DNA of 64,000 nucleotides from assembly GCF_000715075.1 (NCBI RefSeq), contig NC_134081.1:67877153-67941152 (forward strand), in the 5' to 3' direction. Below are positions 10,061-21,555 of this stretch, one piece after another. The notes under the pieces are model-generated. The model was not told the origin of the DNA. It made no database searches and saw only the letters and a list, made by a program, of their open reading frames with translations. The stretch comes from Nicotiana tabacum. Its lineage: Eukaryota > Streptophyta > Magnoliopsida > Solanales > Solanaceae. Within the stretch, counting starts at the first letter, position 1; every line of letters starts with the position of its first letter. The position numbers and the translations under genes are program-made.

Positions 10061-11939
10061 ACAAGAAGGATTTTCATGGGGCATAAAGGACTATGGATGC
10101 TTGATTTCTGTCTTGATATGTTGTACAATCTCGAGTTATGAGTGTGTTGAGAGACCTTTTAGTTGATCATTCGTGGAATGAAGTAGATTCATATGTCTTG
10201 TTGAGGAGTTCAAACTCTGGAGGATTATGTGGTTGCATAGTGGTTGTGAGCATGATAGGGCGTAGAGAAATGCTAGTTTAAGGCTAAGAAGGTGGGTTAT
10301 CTCATGCGGGATGTTCTAAGGTTGTGTGATCCTTATGATGTTTTTGTGAAGAATTTTCTTTCTACCCAACGAGATGTGCATGTGCTACAATTTGAGTTCG
10401 GATCGCTTGAGGAAGTTCGCACGACTGTCACGAGGATGGATATGCGCTTAGCACATGATTTGAGGTATTTTATGGCTAGTGCTACATGTGATTAGGAAGG
10501 ATTTAGTTGAATTACAGTGCAAAGTCATAGAAGTTATAAATGAAGAATGATGTGGTTATCGGATGATGTGTAGTATGGCTTCGAGCTAAGTAGAGTAGTC
10601 TGCTATTGACGATCAGATTTCATGGTCATGTGTTATTTTAGTTTAGGCCTAAGGCATATTTGTGGATCAGTTATGACTTGAAGAAGGCTGACTTCGAGGA
10701 TGGTGCGGGGAAGGAAATTATCGGACGTATGATGTACTATACTTTATGGGCATATGAAAATTTTGAAATGATTCAGGTTTGTTACTCGTGGTGGATGTAG
10801 TGTGCAGGGAGAAGGGATTCATTCGGTATCTTAAAGGTGGGGTTACTTTTTTAGGTGTTTATATGCCAATGGAGTACAAGTCCTTCGACTTGTATTGGTG
10901 GTGTATTAGAGATTAGAGTAGAGTGGATAACTCTCGAGAAGGTTCTAATGAGTTCAAGATTCATATGTGGTATTCGAGGGTTTCCTGGATTTGTATATGG
11001 CTAAGATCTAAGATTTTCATTGGATGGTGCCCAGGCTTGCGGTAGTTCTATATCATTAGTGATTCTACATTTCAATATAAGAAAGGTTAGAGAAGGTCTC
11101 TTCAGATCGGGTATCTCAGTTGTGGTACTATTGGGTGCTTAAGAGGGAATACACTGGCTTATAAGGCTTAAGACGGCGTGGTTTCATGCTAGGATCTCTC
11201 GAGGTAAGCTTTGGGTTAAGGATCATAGTGTACTGGCAAGGACAAATGTTAACTTGAAAGCTATTCGAGAGGAACTCGAAGAAATAGTCAGATTCTACAG
11301 GTGTTTTGTGGCAATACTCTTAGGTCGGGAGATCTGTGTGACTTGGTTGACTTAGAGAGATTCAGTTCTGATGGCTTGGTTATGTGCAAATGGCTTTCTA
11401 AGAGTTCTCGATACGACCACAACTTGAGATAGATGTCTTCTACAGGTATGAGGAGTATGTTGCATGTTGTAATTTTTCTCCTGGATGGGGTCAAGTGGAA
11501 GGCTTCTGGCTGATGGAGTATGTATCTTGCTTGTTAGAGTTCATAATAGGATTCTAGTGTTTTCATATGATGGCATGATAGATACAACACATCGTGTGGG
11601 ATTGAGGTTTGCATGTACAAGGTCACGACTCTGTTTCAAAGGCAATTTCATGAGTTCTAGCCATCTTGGGTAGTTTCAGATGATTAGAAAAATGCTGGCA
11701 CTATCTGGTATCACCTGAGAAGGGAGTGCATTTCTAAAGGTGCATTGTGTTTTGATTTGCGGATGTTTGACTGGTATTATGGGAATCACCTGGTTGTTGA
11801 CTGCTGATGTTCAAATTTTGCTATGTGGTGTGGACGATTCATGGGAGTGTTTTTCGTGAGATGATTGTGTATGAGGGATGTATCAGTCATTTGAGTGGTG
11901 GAGTTGGGATCAAATGTGGAGATTCTTGTATGCTTGGGA

Positions 11940-12699
11940 TAAGGTTGGCAAGTGGGCCGATACGGGACCAGAACCGGCTCGGGACCGCGGGCTAAGTGGG
12001 CTAAGTGGGCCGGGACCGGTACGACCGCTAGAGGTGGGCTTGGGCCGGTCTCGTGGGCCGGTTCTTGCCTTTGAACCCTTATGACCTAGACCGGATCGGT
12101 CCCTTGGCAAGCCAAATGGGCCCAACGGTAATTTGTTTTTTAATAAAAGTAGTCGTTTGGCTAATTAAAAAAATAGCCATTGGGCTTTAAAAAATAGCCG
12201 TTGGCTATTTAAAAAATAGCCGTTTAACCTCCCAACTTTTTTTTAACACCTAACTTTTTATAATTACACTTTTCCCTATTTTCAACTATAAATACCCCTA
12301 ATTCTTTTATTTTTCTTACAAAATCAATATCAATCTATCACAATCTTTGTCTAATTTTCGTCTATACTTGCTACTATTGCTTATTTTATTCCAAAAAATA
12401 GTAAAAAAATATTGAGATTGTTATAATTTGTGAAAAAATTGCTACTATTTAATTATTTTTTTTAAAAAAATTTTTTAGCTGTTGGGCCCACTTATCCCAC
12501 TTATCCCACAGGCCTGGCCCATTTAGCCTGGGACCATGTGTTCGTGTGCCCGGTCCCGGGCCGATTCCTACAAAAGACCGTTTAACCCGGGACCGCTAAG
12601 CCCGTTTATTTAAGGACCGTCCAGGGACCGGGACCGCGGCCCATGAGACCGGCCCACTTGGCCCATTTAGGGCTTCGACCGGCCCACATGCCACCCTTA
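11940..12699 (+). mobile_element. Non-autonomous hAT-type DNA transposon, 760 bp
   Basis: The ends are inverted repeats: TAAGGTTGGCAAGTGGGCCG on the left, and TAAGGGTGGCATGTGGGCCG as the reverse complement of the right (18 of 20 identical). A perfect 8-bp duplication, GCTTGGGA, flanks it at 11932-11939 and 12700-12707. This is the hAT signature. Subterminal regions are full of GGGACCG/CGGTCCC words on both sides. The AT-rich middle has three units of about 24 bp containing AATAGCC and a TATA-like CTATAAATACCCCT at 12286-12299. There is no transposase frame, so it would depend on an enzyme supplied from elsewhere. Strand is arbitrary. Confidence 0.92.
12144..12236 (+). repeat. Short tandem units inside the hAT element
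   Basis: Repeated ATAGCCATT/ATAGCCGTT words separated by TTAAAAA tracts (about 24-bp period, three to four units) lie between the GC-rich subterminal region and the TATA-like sequence. Confidence 0.6.
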
Positions 12700-14689
12700 G
12701 CTTGGGATATAGAGACTGGGAGTTCTCGGAGGTGGACTAGTCCTTGGTTGTGGACTGTGAAGATGTGGCAAGAGTTAGACAACTGATGGGATATGTTATG
12801 GATAGGTTACTGTGGATCTTGGGAAGGTTTTATCTATTTTGGGAGGATCAAAATTGATTTAGGGGGCCATTGGCAGGCCTAATGAGAATGCGTATTCTAC
12901 AACAGATCAAGTTTGTTTACTCCTCATAGCTAGTGTTGAGGGGTGTGCTATCGACTAGAGTTGATCTTATTCATATTCTAATATGTTCCATATGTTACTC
13001 TCCTATGCTATGATGGGTTGTGAGACTGTTGACTATATACACACATGATGAGGTTCTATTTGAGACTTGTGGCAAAATTCGAGCGAGATGGCTCTTGGGG
13101 TATTGAATGGTGGATTGCGCCTTGGTTATGGTCTTCCTATCTGTAGTATATTGTGCCATCTGTTTCTCCATGGTTATAGTCGTGCGCTTCACATGCTTGC
13201 TGTTGATATACTCATGTTTGGTGAGAATGAGAATTTGGGCAATGGGTAATCCATGTGGACCAGTATGTTTAGATCGGGTTACGCGCCGCAACATAGTTAT
13301 GTTGGGATATGATCCTTTGTGCTTATTTCGTATTTTTTTTCCTTTGTGAGATGGATTTATAGCGTTGCGCTTTGTGGTGGTATCTGTTGAGCTTGCAGGG
13401 TGGTTGTCTCATGTGGTTCTCCTTTCATCATTGGTTATATTCGAGTTATTGTTTGTTTGGTGCACAGATAACATCCTATGTTGCTCTAGGTGTACTGGTA
13501 TGGCCTGCCAGCCGAGTAGCTTGCACTGGGTAAAATGAGATTGTTTGGACCTGGAATTTGAGCCATTAGATTTGCTTAAGGTATGTTTGGAAGAGTAATG
13601 TCACTAGTGAGCTTAGAATTTGGCTATGGTTCTTGGCGGGCGAGAGAGATCCATGACTTGTTGATCTAATGAGTGGTTATGAGTTTCTATATGTTTCTTT
13701 CATCCTTGGCAGTGTACGAAAGTTCATGACAAAATTTTATTTGATATGAGATATGTCGTCGGTACCGGGTTAGTTAATAAGCAGCTATTGCAGTCAGAAG
13801 TTATTGCTATAAGTATCTAATTTATGTCGTACATCATGTGAAAATATCTTACGATATGGTTATAGCTTGATACAACTTGTTTAGACTTATTGTCACGACC
13901 CTAATTTCCCTCCGAAGGATATCGTGATGGCACCTAATCTCTAAGACTAGGTAAGCATAACACTTACTGATTTTAATGACAGAATCTAACCAACAACTAT
14001 TAAGCATGAAACAAAAATATCTATAATAAGCCAACAATCTAAAGTAGATACATAACATCCCAAAATCGGTAGTACAATTCATAAGCTCTACTGAGTTCAC
14101 TAGGAAATTTCTAAGTACAACTGTTCCGGAATAGAAATAAACTGTACAAAATAACTTCAGAAGGTGACTCCGAGGCCTGCGAACGTGATGCCATGTATAC
14201 CTTGAGTCTCCATAGCAATGACCGATCAACTAGCTAATGTTCAACAAACTCCGAAGTACCTGAATCTGCACAACAATATGCAGAAAGCGGAGCATGAGTA
14301 AACCGCAGCATACCCAATAAGTATCAAGACTAACCTCGGTGGAGAAGTGACGAGGAACAGTCAAGACACTTACTAGACATAATAACCTGTACAAGTATGA
14401 ATGTGAACTAACAGGAAACACTATCAACATAAAGCTAAGCAGGGTAAAAAAACAAAATAATACTCGCAAAAGAAAACTAGAAACAACCATTAGCAATAGG
14501 GAACGACAGGTAATAACGTCATAGAGTAAGCTGAACACAGTTTAAGTCTAGTGAAACCAAGGAAAACAAGTAACAACTCAATAAGAACAACCGCTTTCAT
14601 CCAAGATTTGTTCACAAATTTCCCCGAGGTACCACACCTCATAGTCACAAATCACGGGTCCCAATTCATAAATCCTAAACACTTGGCAT

Positions 14690-14890
14690 CTTTTACCCAT
14701 ATTACAAATCACAACTGCACGAACAACTCACGTGTTGTACGGATAACTCACGTGCCAATATCGCTAATACCTCAAATCTGCACAGATAACTCACGTGCTA
14801 GGGGGGACAATATCTCATATCCGCATGGACAACTCACGTGCCAGCAAAAACAATAACTCATAACTGCACGGACAACTCATGTGGCAATAG
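14690..14890 (-). promoter_or_regulatory. Tandem G-box array in the element C LTR
   Basis: CACGTG occurs at 14729-14734, 14749-14754, 14792-14797 and 14835-14840, with a decayed CATGTG at 14878-14883. Each lies in an AACTCACGTGCCA-like context, the reverse complement of the LTR F unit. Spacing is about 20-43 bp. The matching array in LTR F has three units with exact 33-bp spacing, so the unit number and spacing evolve. Confidence 0.6.
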
Positions 14891-15184
14891 TAAAACTTTT
14901 GCAAAGAAGACAAGTATACGGGAATACATGTAAATGATCAATAAATATTAAGATTCATCTTCTTAAGCCGATAAGAGTGATTAATTACGTGTATCCTTGT
15001 GCAAGTGCTCTGTCACAACTCGAGTCAACAAGTAAGAGAAGAGACAACGAATGGCACATAGGAAGCAACACAACAAAACGTAAAATGCATAACTCACACA
15101 AGGTAGGCACACCACTATACAAATAACATCAATAGCAATGCCCCCAGGCCATCATAAGTCATCACAAATCATCCCCGACATAGG

Positions 15185-15335
15185 CCCCCTTGTCTCGCCA
15201 CGTGCGCAATAATAAAGTAAATGCCCACCATGTCTCGCCACACGCGCATAATAATATTCCCTCCTTCTCTCGCCACATGCGCCACTCGCATATATATAGC
15301 CCGCCTTGTCACGCCGCATGTGTAATATCAATAAT
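15185..15335 (-). repeat. Second tandem array in the element C LTR
   Basis: About four units of roughly 40-45 bp, each with TTGTCTCGCCACGTGCGCA or a decayed form (CCACACGCGC, CCACATGCGC, CGCCGCATGTG) followed by AATAATA. One unit contains a further CACGTG. A similar array (CCACCTTATCTCACCGCATG) lies in the element B LTRs at 31120-31300 and 39190-39330. Confidence 0.6.
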
Positions 15336-16739
15336 AACAATAGCACGGATAGCTCATGTGCGAACACCTAGAATATCCTCTCAACAGTATCACGTGTCAC
15401 AATAACATAACAACACAATATAACAAATCGCACCACATGTGCTCATATGCGATAACATTTTCTCAAAATAATCCAAATACCACAACCACACATAGGCCTC
15501 GGCTCAACAACACTGAGTACAGCAACAACAATAATAACATGAGAGTACAACAAGTAAAGCAACACAAGAATTACAAAACATAAGAAAATGAAAGAACGGG
15601 CTCACCATGAAAGACATAACAAGTAATAATGGTTTCAAACAAGAATAACTCAACAGTGGGGGAGATAAAGCGTAACAATGATATCAAATAAGAGTAATTC
15701 AACAAAAGAGGGGATAACTTGTAACAATGATTCCAAATACGTACAACTCGACGATAAGAGAGATAACATGTAACAATGATTCCAAATAGGTACACGTCAA
15801 CAATAAGAGAGATAACATGTAACAATGATTCCAAATAAGGATAAGTCAACAATGGAAGGGATAACAATAACTTCAATTAAGGTCAAGCAATTACGGAAGA
15901 GATAAACTAGCAATAAAAGAGGCAACAACTTCTATTAAGGCATATAAGAGTATATTTGGCAACAAGGGTAGAACATGAATCAATCAACTTCAAATTAGAC
16001 ACGTAAGGGTAAATTTAACAATGGAGGATTTAACATGATAAGACAACTTCATTTTTAATGTACATAAGAACCTAAAGGTCTAAGCCGGTCTAATTTCCAC
16101 ATATAAGCCATGTACACACTCGTCACCTCATGTACATGTCTTTCACGTAGATCAAATAGTGCAAACAAACCAATTTTTACGGGGTATCTCTCCCACACAA
16201 TGTTAGGCAAGATACTTACCTCAAAAGCCCTCAATTAACACTCTAAAATAGCTTTCCTTAACAATTTACCTCCGCTCGACTTAAATCTAACCAAAATTGA
16301 CTCAATAACATCAATTAATGCAAGATAAATCAATTCCAATATTTAAAGCTATGATCTTTACACAATTTCTCAAAAGTCAACAAAAGTCAACCCCGAGGTC
16401 GCCTGGTCAAAACCTGGGTCAATGGTAGATTGTGAGTACCCATGACCCCACAAGTTCATATATATGATTGGTTTCAAAATCCGAGTCTAAATCGAATCTC
16501 AAAACTCAAATTCTTATTTTTCAAAAATTTTAAAAAATTTCACAATTTTTCACTTTGATTTACATGATTTGGATGTTAAAATCTAAGATATATTGATGGC
16601 ATATGATTCGAAATAGTTTAGAATCAGTTACCCAAAGTTTGTAGATGAAAATCTCTCTTCAAAACTGCCTCCTACAAAGTATAGGGTTCCAAAATATGAA
16701 AATGAAACCAAAAATACCATCCCTCAGCTTTTTGTCTAG

Positions 16740-16990
16740 TCACAGGTGTCGCAAATGCGACATGGGGTTCGCAAATGCGAAGAATCCATTGCAAAGGTGA
16801 AGTCCTCAGATCCCTGCTAGAGTCGCAAATGCGAGCATTAGACACCTCACAAATGCGACTAGACTGATCGCAAATGTGAGAAAGCTCACCCAGCCCCACC
16901 TTCGCAAATGCGAACTCTGTGTTCACAAATGCGAACCTAGCAGAATTAGCTATACATCACAAATGCGACCTCCCACCTTGCATTTGCAAG
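16740..16990 (-). other. CpG-palindrome block in the element C LTR
   Basis: About eight copies of TCGCAAATGCGA or close variants (TTCGCAAATGCGAA is a near-perfect inverted repeat). It lies 720-970 bp from the minus-strand LTR start at 17708, almost the same offset as the differently spelled blocks in LTRs A, B, D and F. Confidence 0.7.
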
Positions 16991-17708
16991 GCCTGCAGTA
17001 CCAGATCACACTAGCAATACTAAAACTCTTCCAAACACTCCAAAACGCATTCGAAACTCACACCAGCCCTCGGGGCTCCAAACCAAACATCAACACAAGT
17101 TTAAAAGCATAACACGAACTTGCTGGTGCGATCGAATCATCAAAATAATATCTGAAATCATGAATCGGACCTTCGAAGAACATAAAATCAACACGAAACC
17201 CAAGACCTTCTAAAAACACAACCGCGCATCCGATTCCTATCAAATCAACTCGAAATGATGAGAAACGTTTGCGAACAAATTCCAAATGATAAAACGGAAT
17301 CATTCCAAGTCCCAAAAAAGAAATCCAAACATGGTAGTTATAGTCAACCAACGATCAAACTTATCAAAATTCTTAGCCTATAAATTGCCAACCTTTGGCA
17401 AAACAACACAATTCAACCTACGAACCTCCAAAATCAATTTCGAGCATATGCCCAAGTCCAAACTCACGATACGAACCTACCAGAACCATCAAAACACCGT
17501 TCCGGGATCGTTTTCACAAAATTCAAACCTCGGTTGACATTTTCAACTTAAGCTTCTAAAGTGAATCAATTATCCAAATTCATCCCGAAACATCTAAAAT
17601 TCAAATCCGCCCATGCACGCAAGTCATAATACACAATATGAAGCTACTCAAGACCTCGAACCACTGAACGAAACCTTAAAGATCAAAACAACCGGTCAGG
17701 TCGTTACA

Positions 17709-17721
17709 CCCCCCCTCTTAA
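17709..17721 (-). other. Polypurine tract of element C
   Basis: The plus strand reads CCCCCCCTCTTA right after GGTCGTTACA, so the minus strand has a purine run ending at the LTR start. The following CGTTCATCCTCGAACG is shared with element B at 33314-33330. Confidence 0.8.
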
Positions 17722-18790
17722 ACAAACGTTCATCCTCGAACGTGCCAAAAGTCTTTCCCAAACCATCAAATCACTGTATAAACTCACGATGCACATACAC
17801 ACGAGTGATCCTATGCCATTTCAATCCACATAAGCCCGACAACATCATCGCAACCGAAAATTGTTCCAACTACTCTTGCCGAAAAGCCTTAGAATCAAAT
17901 TTCACGTCTACCAAGGGCCCTATTATCACACAAACACACTGTAAAATCCTCAACTAGCTACAACAGCTCATGCATACACCCACAAAGTATAAACACACAA
18001 CATAGCACATCATCTATATGCCCATAGTAACAAATTTGACCGTAATAGCCGCCCATTACCAAACCCTATACCGGAAAACAGACTCATATCGACTAGAACC
18101 TTGTTTTAAACACAACATTGAAAATAATGCAAGAAACATGCGAACCTCATAATTACTCGTCTGATCAACATGCCACCTCAAGCGCCACCTGGGCACATAC
18201 ATCGCAATCCAAACCCAATAAGCACAACTCGAATGTGACTGAATATGAAAAGAGGAGCACATGAAAGAACCGTCAAACAAGCCAAACATGCACAACTCCC
18301 CACCGATACTATACTATAGATCTAATCCTCAAGGAAGAAGCAAGATACACACAACTACTACAACAAATCTTACCTTAATATGACCTTTCCGCGACACATA
18401 GCCCGGCACCAACACACCTACTCACAAAGAACACCAAGTCCCAATCCTCCACTCAAAATCATGAGTAAGGTAAACATCTCAGCAACTAAACCATCCTCCT
18501 AACTCAACCTCGTAGAACCAGAACCGCAATGCGTAACAACTTCCCATACCTGTAGAGCACCCAACCCACAAGTCGGGCCAAACCATCCAAAAATCACATG
18601 AAATCCTGCCGTATATAACTAAAATAAAGTCCACCCAAGGCTCATGACAGACAATAGCAACAAAACCAGAATGATAGACACGAGCTATCTTAATAGAATT
18701 TCCCCAACTAGCGTGAACACATGAATAGAGAACATGAATCACAAAATACAACCATATCTAAAGCAAGGTAGGATGAATCTTACCAATAAA
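17722..18790 (-). repeat. 3' internal block of element C
   Basis: Between the PPT and the gag C-terminus. The part 17850-18350 resembles 43000-43500 of element D (ATACCGGAAAACAG against ATACCGGTAATATACC, and CACAACTCGAAT in both) and the last 500 bp of the F interior. One frame at 18295-18056 has 79 codons, but its sequence is not maintained in the other copies. I see no domain. It is a conserved non-coding or badly decayed region shared by three elements. Confidence 0.45.
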
Positions 18791-20039
18791 TGGGACCGCA
18801 TCGAAATAACACAAATGCATCTCTATAATCAAACAAAACCACACTTGTAAGGACATCATATGGTGCATCGGCTTCTTCCCAACTAGGAAGAGCGTAACAA
18901 TGGGCCCGACCTCCCCCTCTAGGGCGACCTCTGTCAAGCCCCAAACCTAAAGAGGCGTGCCAGCACCCAGTGGCATACTCGGCCCGAGCGTACCACTCTA
19001 TAACTGTGAAATTTAGAGGGGTAACCCTCAACTTAGGCCGATGAGGCCATATTCTGAATCATCTGAAAATAACGTCTATAGCCAGCAATAGAAGCTGTTT
19101 GGTACGGTTACTTTGGGACCCATAGATAATTGAAACACCGCATGAAGCCTAAAGTGCAAATTGAATTTGCTGACCCACAAAACCTCTACCATGACTTACC
19201 CTACCTACAAAATAGTGATCACTAGATCCTCCCGGTCCACGTGGCCTCTTAGCCTTCCTGTCCTCTCTTTCCTGACACCGCATAAACTCTAATCTGCGAG
19301 CGATCTCTACCACCTATTAAAATGGATCATCTGTCTCCAACTCCCGAGCCATGCTGAATCAGATACCATAACTGAGCCTTTCAATGAACCTGTAGACCCG
19401 CTCTCTATCTGTGGAAACGAAAGCAGGTGCATGTCTGAAAAAATTACTAAATCTAACCGCATACTCTAACACTGACATAGTACCCTGGCACAACTGCTCG
19501 AACTCCATGCGCCATGCATTCTGAAGGGTCTGGGGAACAAGCTCTCTCATGAACATCTTTGAAAACTGAGTCCATTAAAGTGAAGCTGCATCGACTGGGC
19601 TACCCTCCTCGTAAACTCGCCACCACTTATACGCTACTCCCGACAGTTGAAATATAGTAAAATCAACCCTACTCGTCTCCATAATACCCATGGTGTGGAG
19701 AATACGTTGGCACTCCTCTAGAAAACCATGTGCATCCTCTAAAGCCAAACCACTGAAAGTAGGAGGGTGATACTTCTTGAACCTCTCAAGTCTAAGCTGC
19801 TCCTCCTCAGATGTTGTTGCCCTAACCGCGGGCTGAACCAAATCAATAGGATGTGCTGGTATAACCTCTGGGACCTTATCAACATGGACCCACTACTAAG
19901 GCCCCATAAAATTTTGCAAAGGAAAAATAATATTTCATAGTGCTAGACTAGGCTTACGTATTCGGACTTTTTGGGTGGAACAATGTACCAGAGAGTAAAG
20001 GAATATTTTCGGCAAAAGAAGACATTTCTGTGACCCACT

Positions 20040-20280
20040 ATGCGGTCGCAGAATCACTCTGCGGACCGCATAATGGTTGCAGAGTGAGACAGGAAAGGGG
20101 AGATTTGGAGACCAGGTTTGCAGCGCATTATGTGACCACATACCAATTCTGCAGTGCATTATGTGACCACAGAACAGGTCTACGTGCCGCATAATGACTG
20201 CAGACCAGGTCAGTCACGCCCAGTTTTGGAGGCCAAATTATGCAGCTGATATGCGGTCCGCATATCGATTATGCGATCGT
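20040..20280 (+). other. CpG-palindrome block in the LTR at 19.9-22.2 kb
   Basis: Words such as TATGCGGTCGCAGA, CTGCGGACCGCATAATG, TGCAGCGCATTATG and ATGCGGTCCGCATA repeat across 240 bp. TGCGGTCGCA and GCGGTCCGC are inverted repeats. It is the same kind of block as in the other LTRs but with a different word, and it sits closer to the left end than in them. Confidence 0.55.
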
Positions 20281-21097
20281 AGACCTTATTCCGGAGCTCC
20301 ATTTTTGGGTTTTTAAAACTCGAATCTACTTCATTAAATACACGCTTTGGGCTATTTTTGAGCTAAAATTCAGACATTTTAGAGTGAGAGAGAGTGCCCT
20401 AGAGTGAGAAAGTGTTCCTCAATAATTGTTCTTCAATTCTTGCTCAACTTTTGGAAGATTAAGAAGGGAAACTCACTAGGTCTTCATTCTAGAGGTAAGA
20501 TTTTTTACCCTAACCCTCAATTTCGAATTTTGTCAAGAAATGGGTAATTAGCAAGATAATGTTTCGGCATGAGAGTTGTTTACTTTACATGTATGTATTA
20601 CCAAAGGGTGTAGGAAGATTGTTGAGCTAAAAATGGTAAAGATTGGATTGTGGGATGATGGAATCTTCCATAAAAGGACCTTGAAACCTTATGCATACCT
20701 AGTGTTTGATAAAATGCTCAAATGAGCTAGAACCATGATCATCTCCCTAATTTTGATTCAATTTGTTATATTTCTAAAATAGATTGAAGTTCCTAAGAAT
20801 TCCGGAATATTTAGAGTGTAAGGAAGCTCACGTGAGGAATGTTGGCTAAACTCTTCTTTAAGAATTGGAATCCCCATTATCCTTGTATGTTTCAAGATGT
20901 TGATTACAAATCGAGTATTCCGATAAATTTTGTGATAAATATATATGTTCAATTCGTGTTTCAAATGCTCTTATCATATTGCAATATAAATTGAGGAGGT
21001 GTTCCAAACTATGGATTATGTATCTACATGTTATAATTTCAAGTCTTGATTTATGTGGAAATTTTTATGCAAAGTAGTGGAGAGATTGTGATTGTGA

Positions 21098-21245
21098 TAC
21101 ACCTCCACCTGCATATTTTGGGGTGAGGTGGCATGACCGGTTTGTGTAGGGATTATGGTATTGTGGGATTACACCTCCACCCGGATACATTGGGGTGAGG
21201 CGGTACGACCACTTTGTGCATAGTTTTGGTATTATTGTTACACCA

Positions 21246-21313
<68 letters not shown>

Positions 21314-21555
21314 GGTGAGGCAGCATAGCCGCTTTGTGTAGGTATTGGTATCGTTGATGCATTTTCACCCACATACATTGGGGTGAGGCGGCATAGACGC
21401 TTTGTGTAGGTTCTTGGTATTGTGGTTATACCTCCACCCGCATACATTGAGGTGAGGCGGCAGGTCCGCTTGAGTAGAGTTATGGTATTGTACTTACACC
21501 TTCACCTGCATACATTGGGTGAGGCGGCGGGGCCGCTTTGTGTAAAGATGGTTAC
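21098..21555 (+). repeat. Tandem array of about 70-bp units with TA expansion
   Basis: Six units starting at about 21098, 21170, 21239, 21358, 21427 and 21495, normally 68-72 bp long. Each has TACACCTCCACC, GCATACATTGGGGTGAGG, CGGCATGACCGCTTTGTG and GGTATTGT. Unit 3 is longer because its CATACATT part is replaced by a run of TA (21248-21311). Confidence 0.85.
21248..21311. repeat. TA dinucleotide microsatellite (64 bp)
   Basis: An uninterrupted TA run inside unit 3 of the tandem array. It lies where the other units have the ATACAT word, which probably seeded it. The IYIYIY reading frames across it are artefacts. Confidence 0.95.

Larger units (their letters stand above)
10061..13890 (+). repeat. 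Degenerate interior of element F (hAT insertion excluded)
   Basis: I see no convincing protein domain here. The part from about 12840 to 13890 aligns clearly with the reverse complement of 45830-43030 in element D. Shared landmarks are the GAGCGAGATGGCTCT word at 13081 and the AGATCGGGTTACGCGCC word at 13271. Others are ATATTCGAGTTATTGTTTG near 13440 and the end GATACAACTTGTTTA near 13870. It also resembles 18350-17760 in element C. The shared block sits just before an LTR in D and C, so it is a 3' internal region of this retrotransposon group. The stretch 10061-11931 is probably decayed pol or spacer, but I cannot assign it. The ORFs are short and differ between copies. Confidence 0.5.
13891..17708 (-). 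repeat. 3' LTR of element C, 3.8 kb
   Basis: On the plus strand it begins TGTCACGACCC and ends CAGGTCGTTACA, so on the minus strand it runs from TGTAACGACC to GTCGTGACA. Its first 650 bp match 22670-23024 plus 25927-26246. It carries two tandem arrays (14690-14890 and 15185-15335), a GAGGTAAGT site (16222-16214) and a CpG-palindrome block (16740-16990). It is about 0.9 kb longer than the A and B LTRs, partly because of the tandem arrays. The several ORFs of 60-126 codons in it are not supported as genes. Confidence 0.85.

Noticed and set aside
11485..11673. ORFs of 60-70 codons in 10292-11995 as host genes
   Set aside because: Short, without domains, and within a decayed retrotransposon interior.
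13849..14538. Adjacent minus-strand ORFs of 126 and 102 codons, hydrophobic, with a partner at 22764-23006
   Set aside because: They lie across the end of LTR C and neighbouring DNA. The copy in the other LTR has different frame breaks. Non-coding LTR sequence explains them.
15185..15335. Regularly spaced repeats resembling a CRISPR array
   Set aside because: Units diverge, spacers are not unique, and the context is a plant LTR. It is a minisatellite.
21153..21447. Two minus-strand ORFs with IYIYIY runs
   Set aside because: They are translations of a TA microsatellite inside a tandem array and cannot be taken as proteins.
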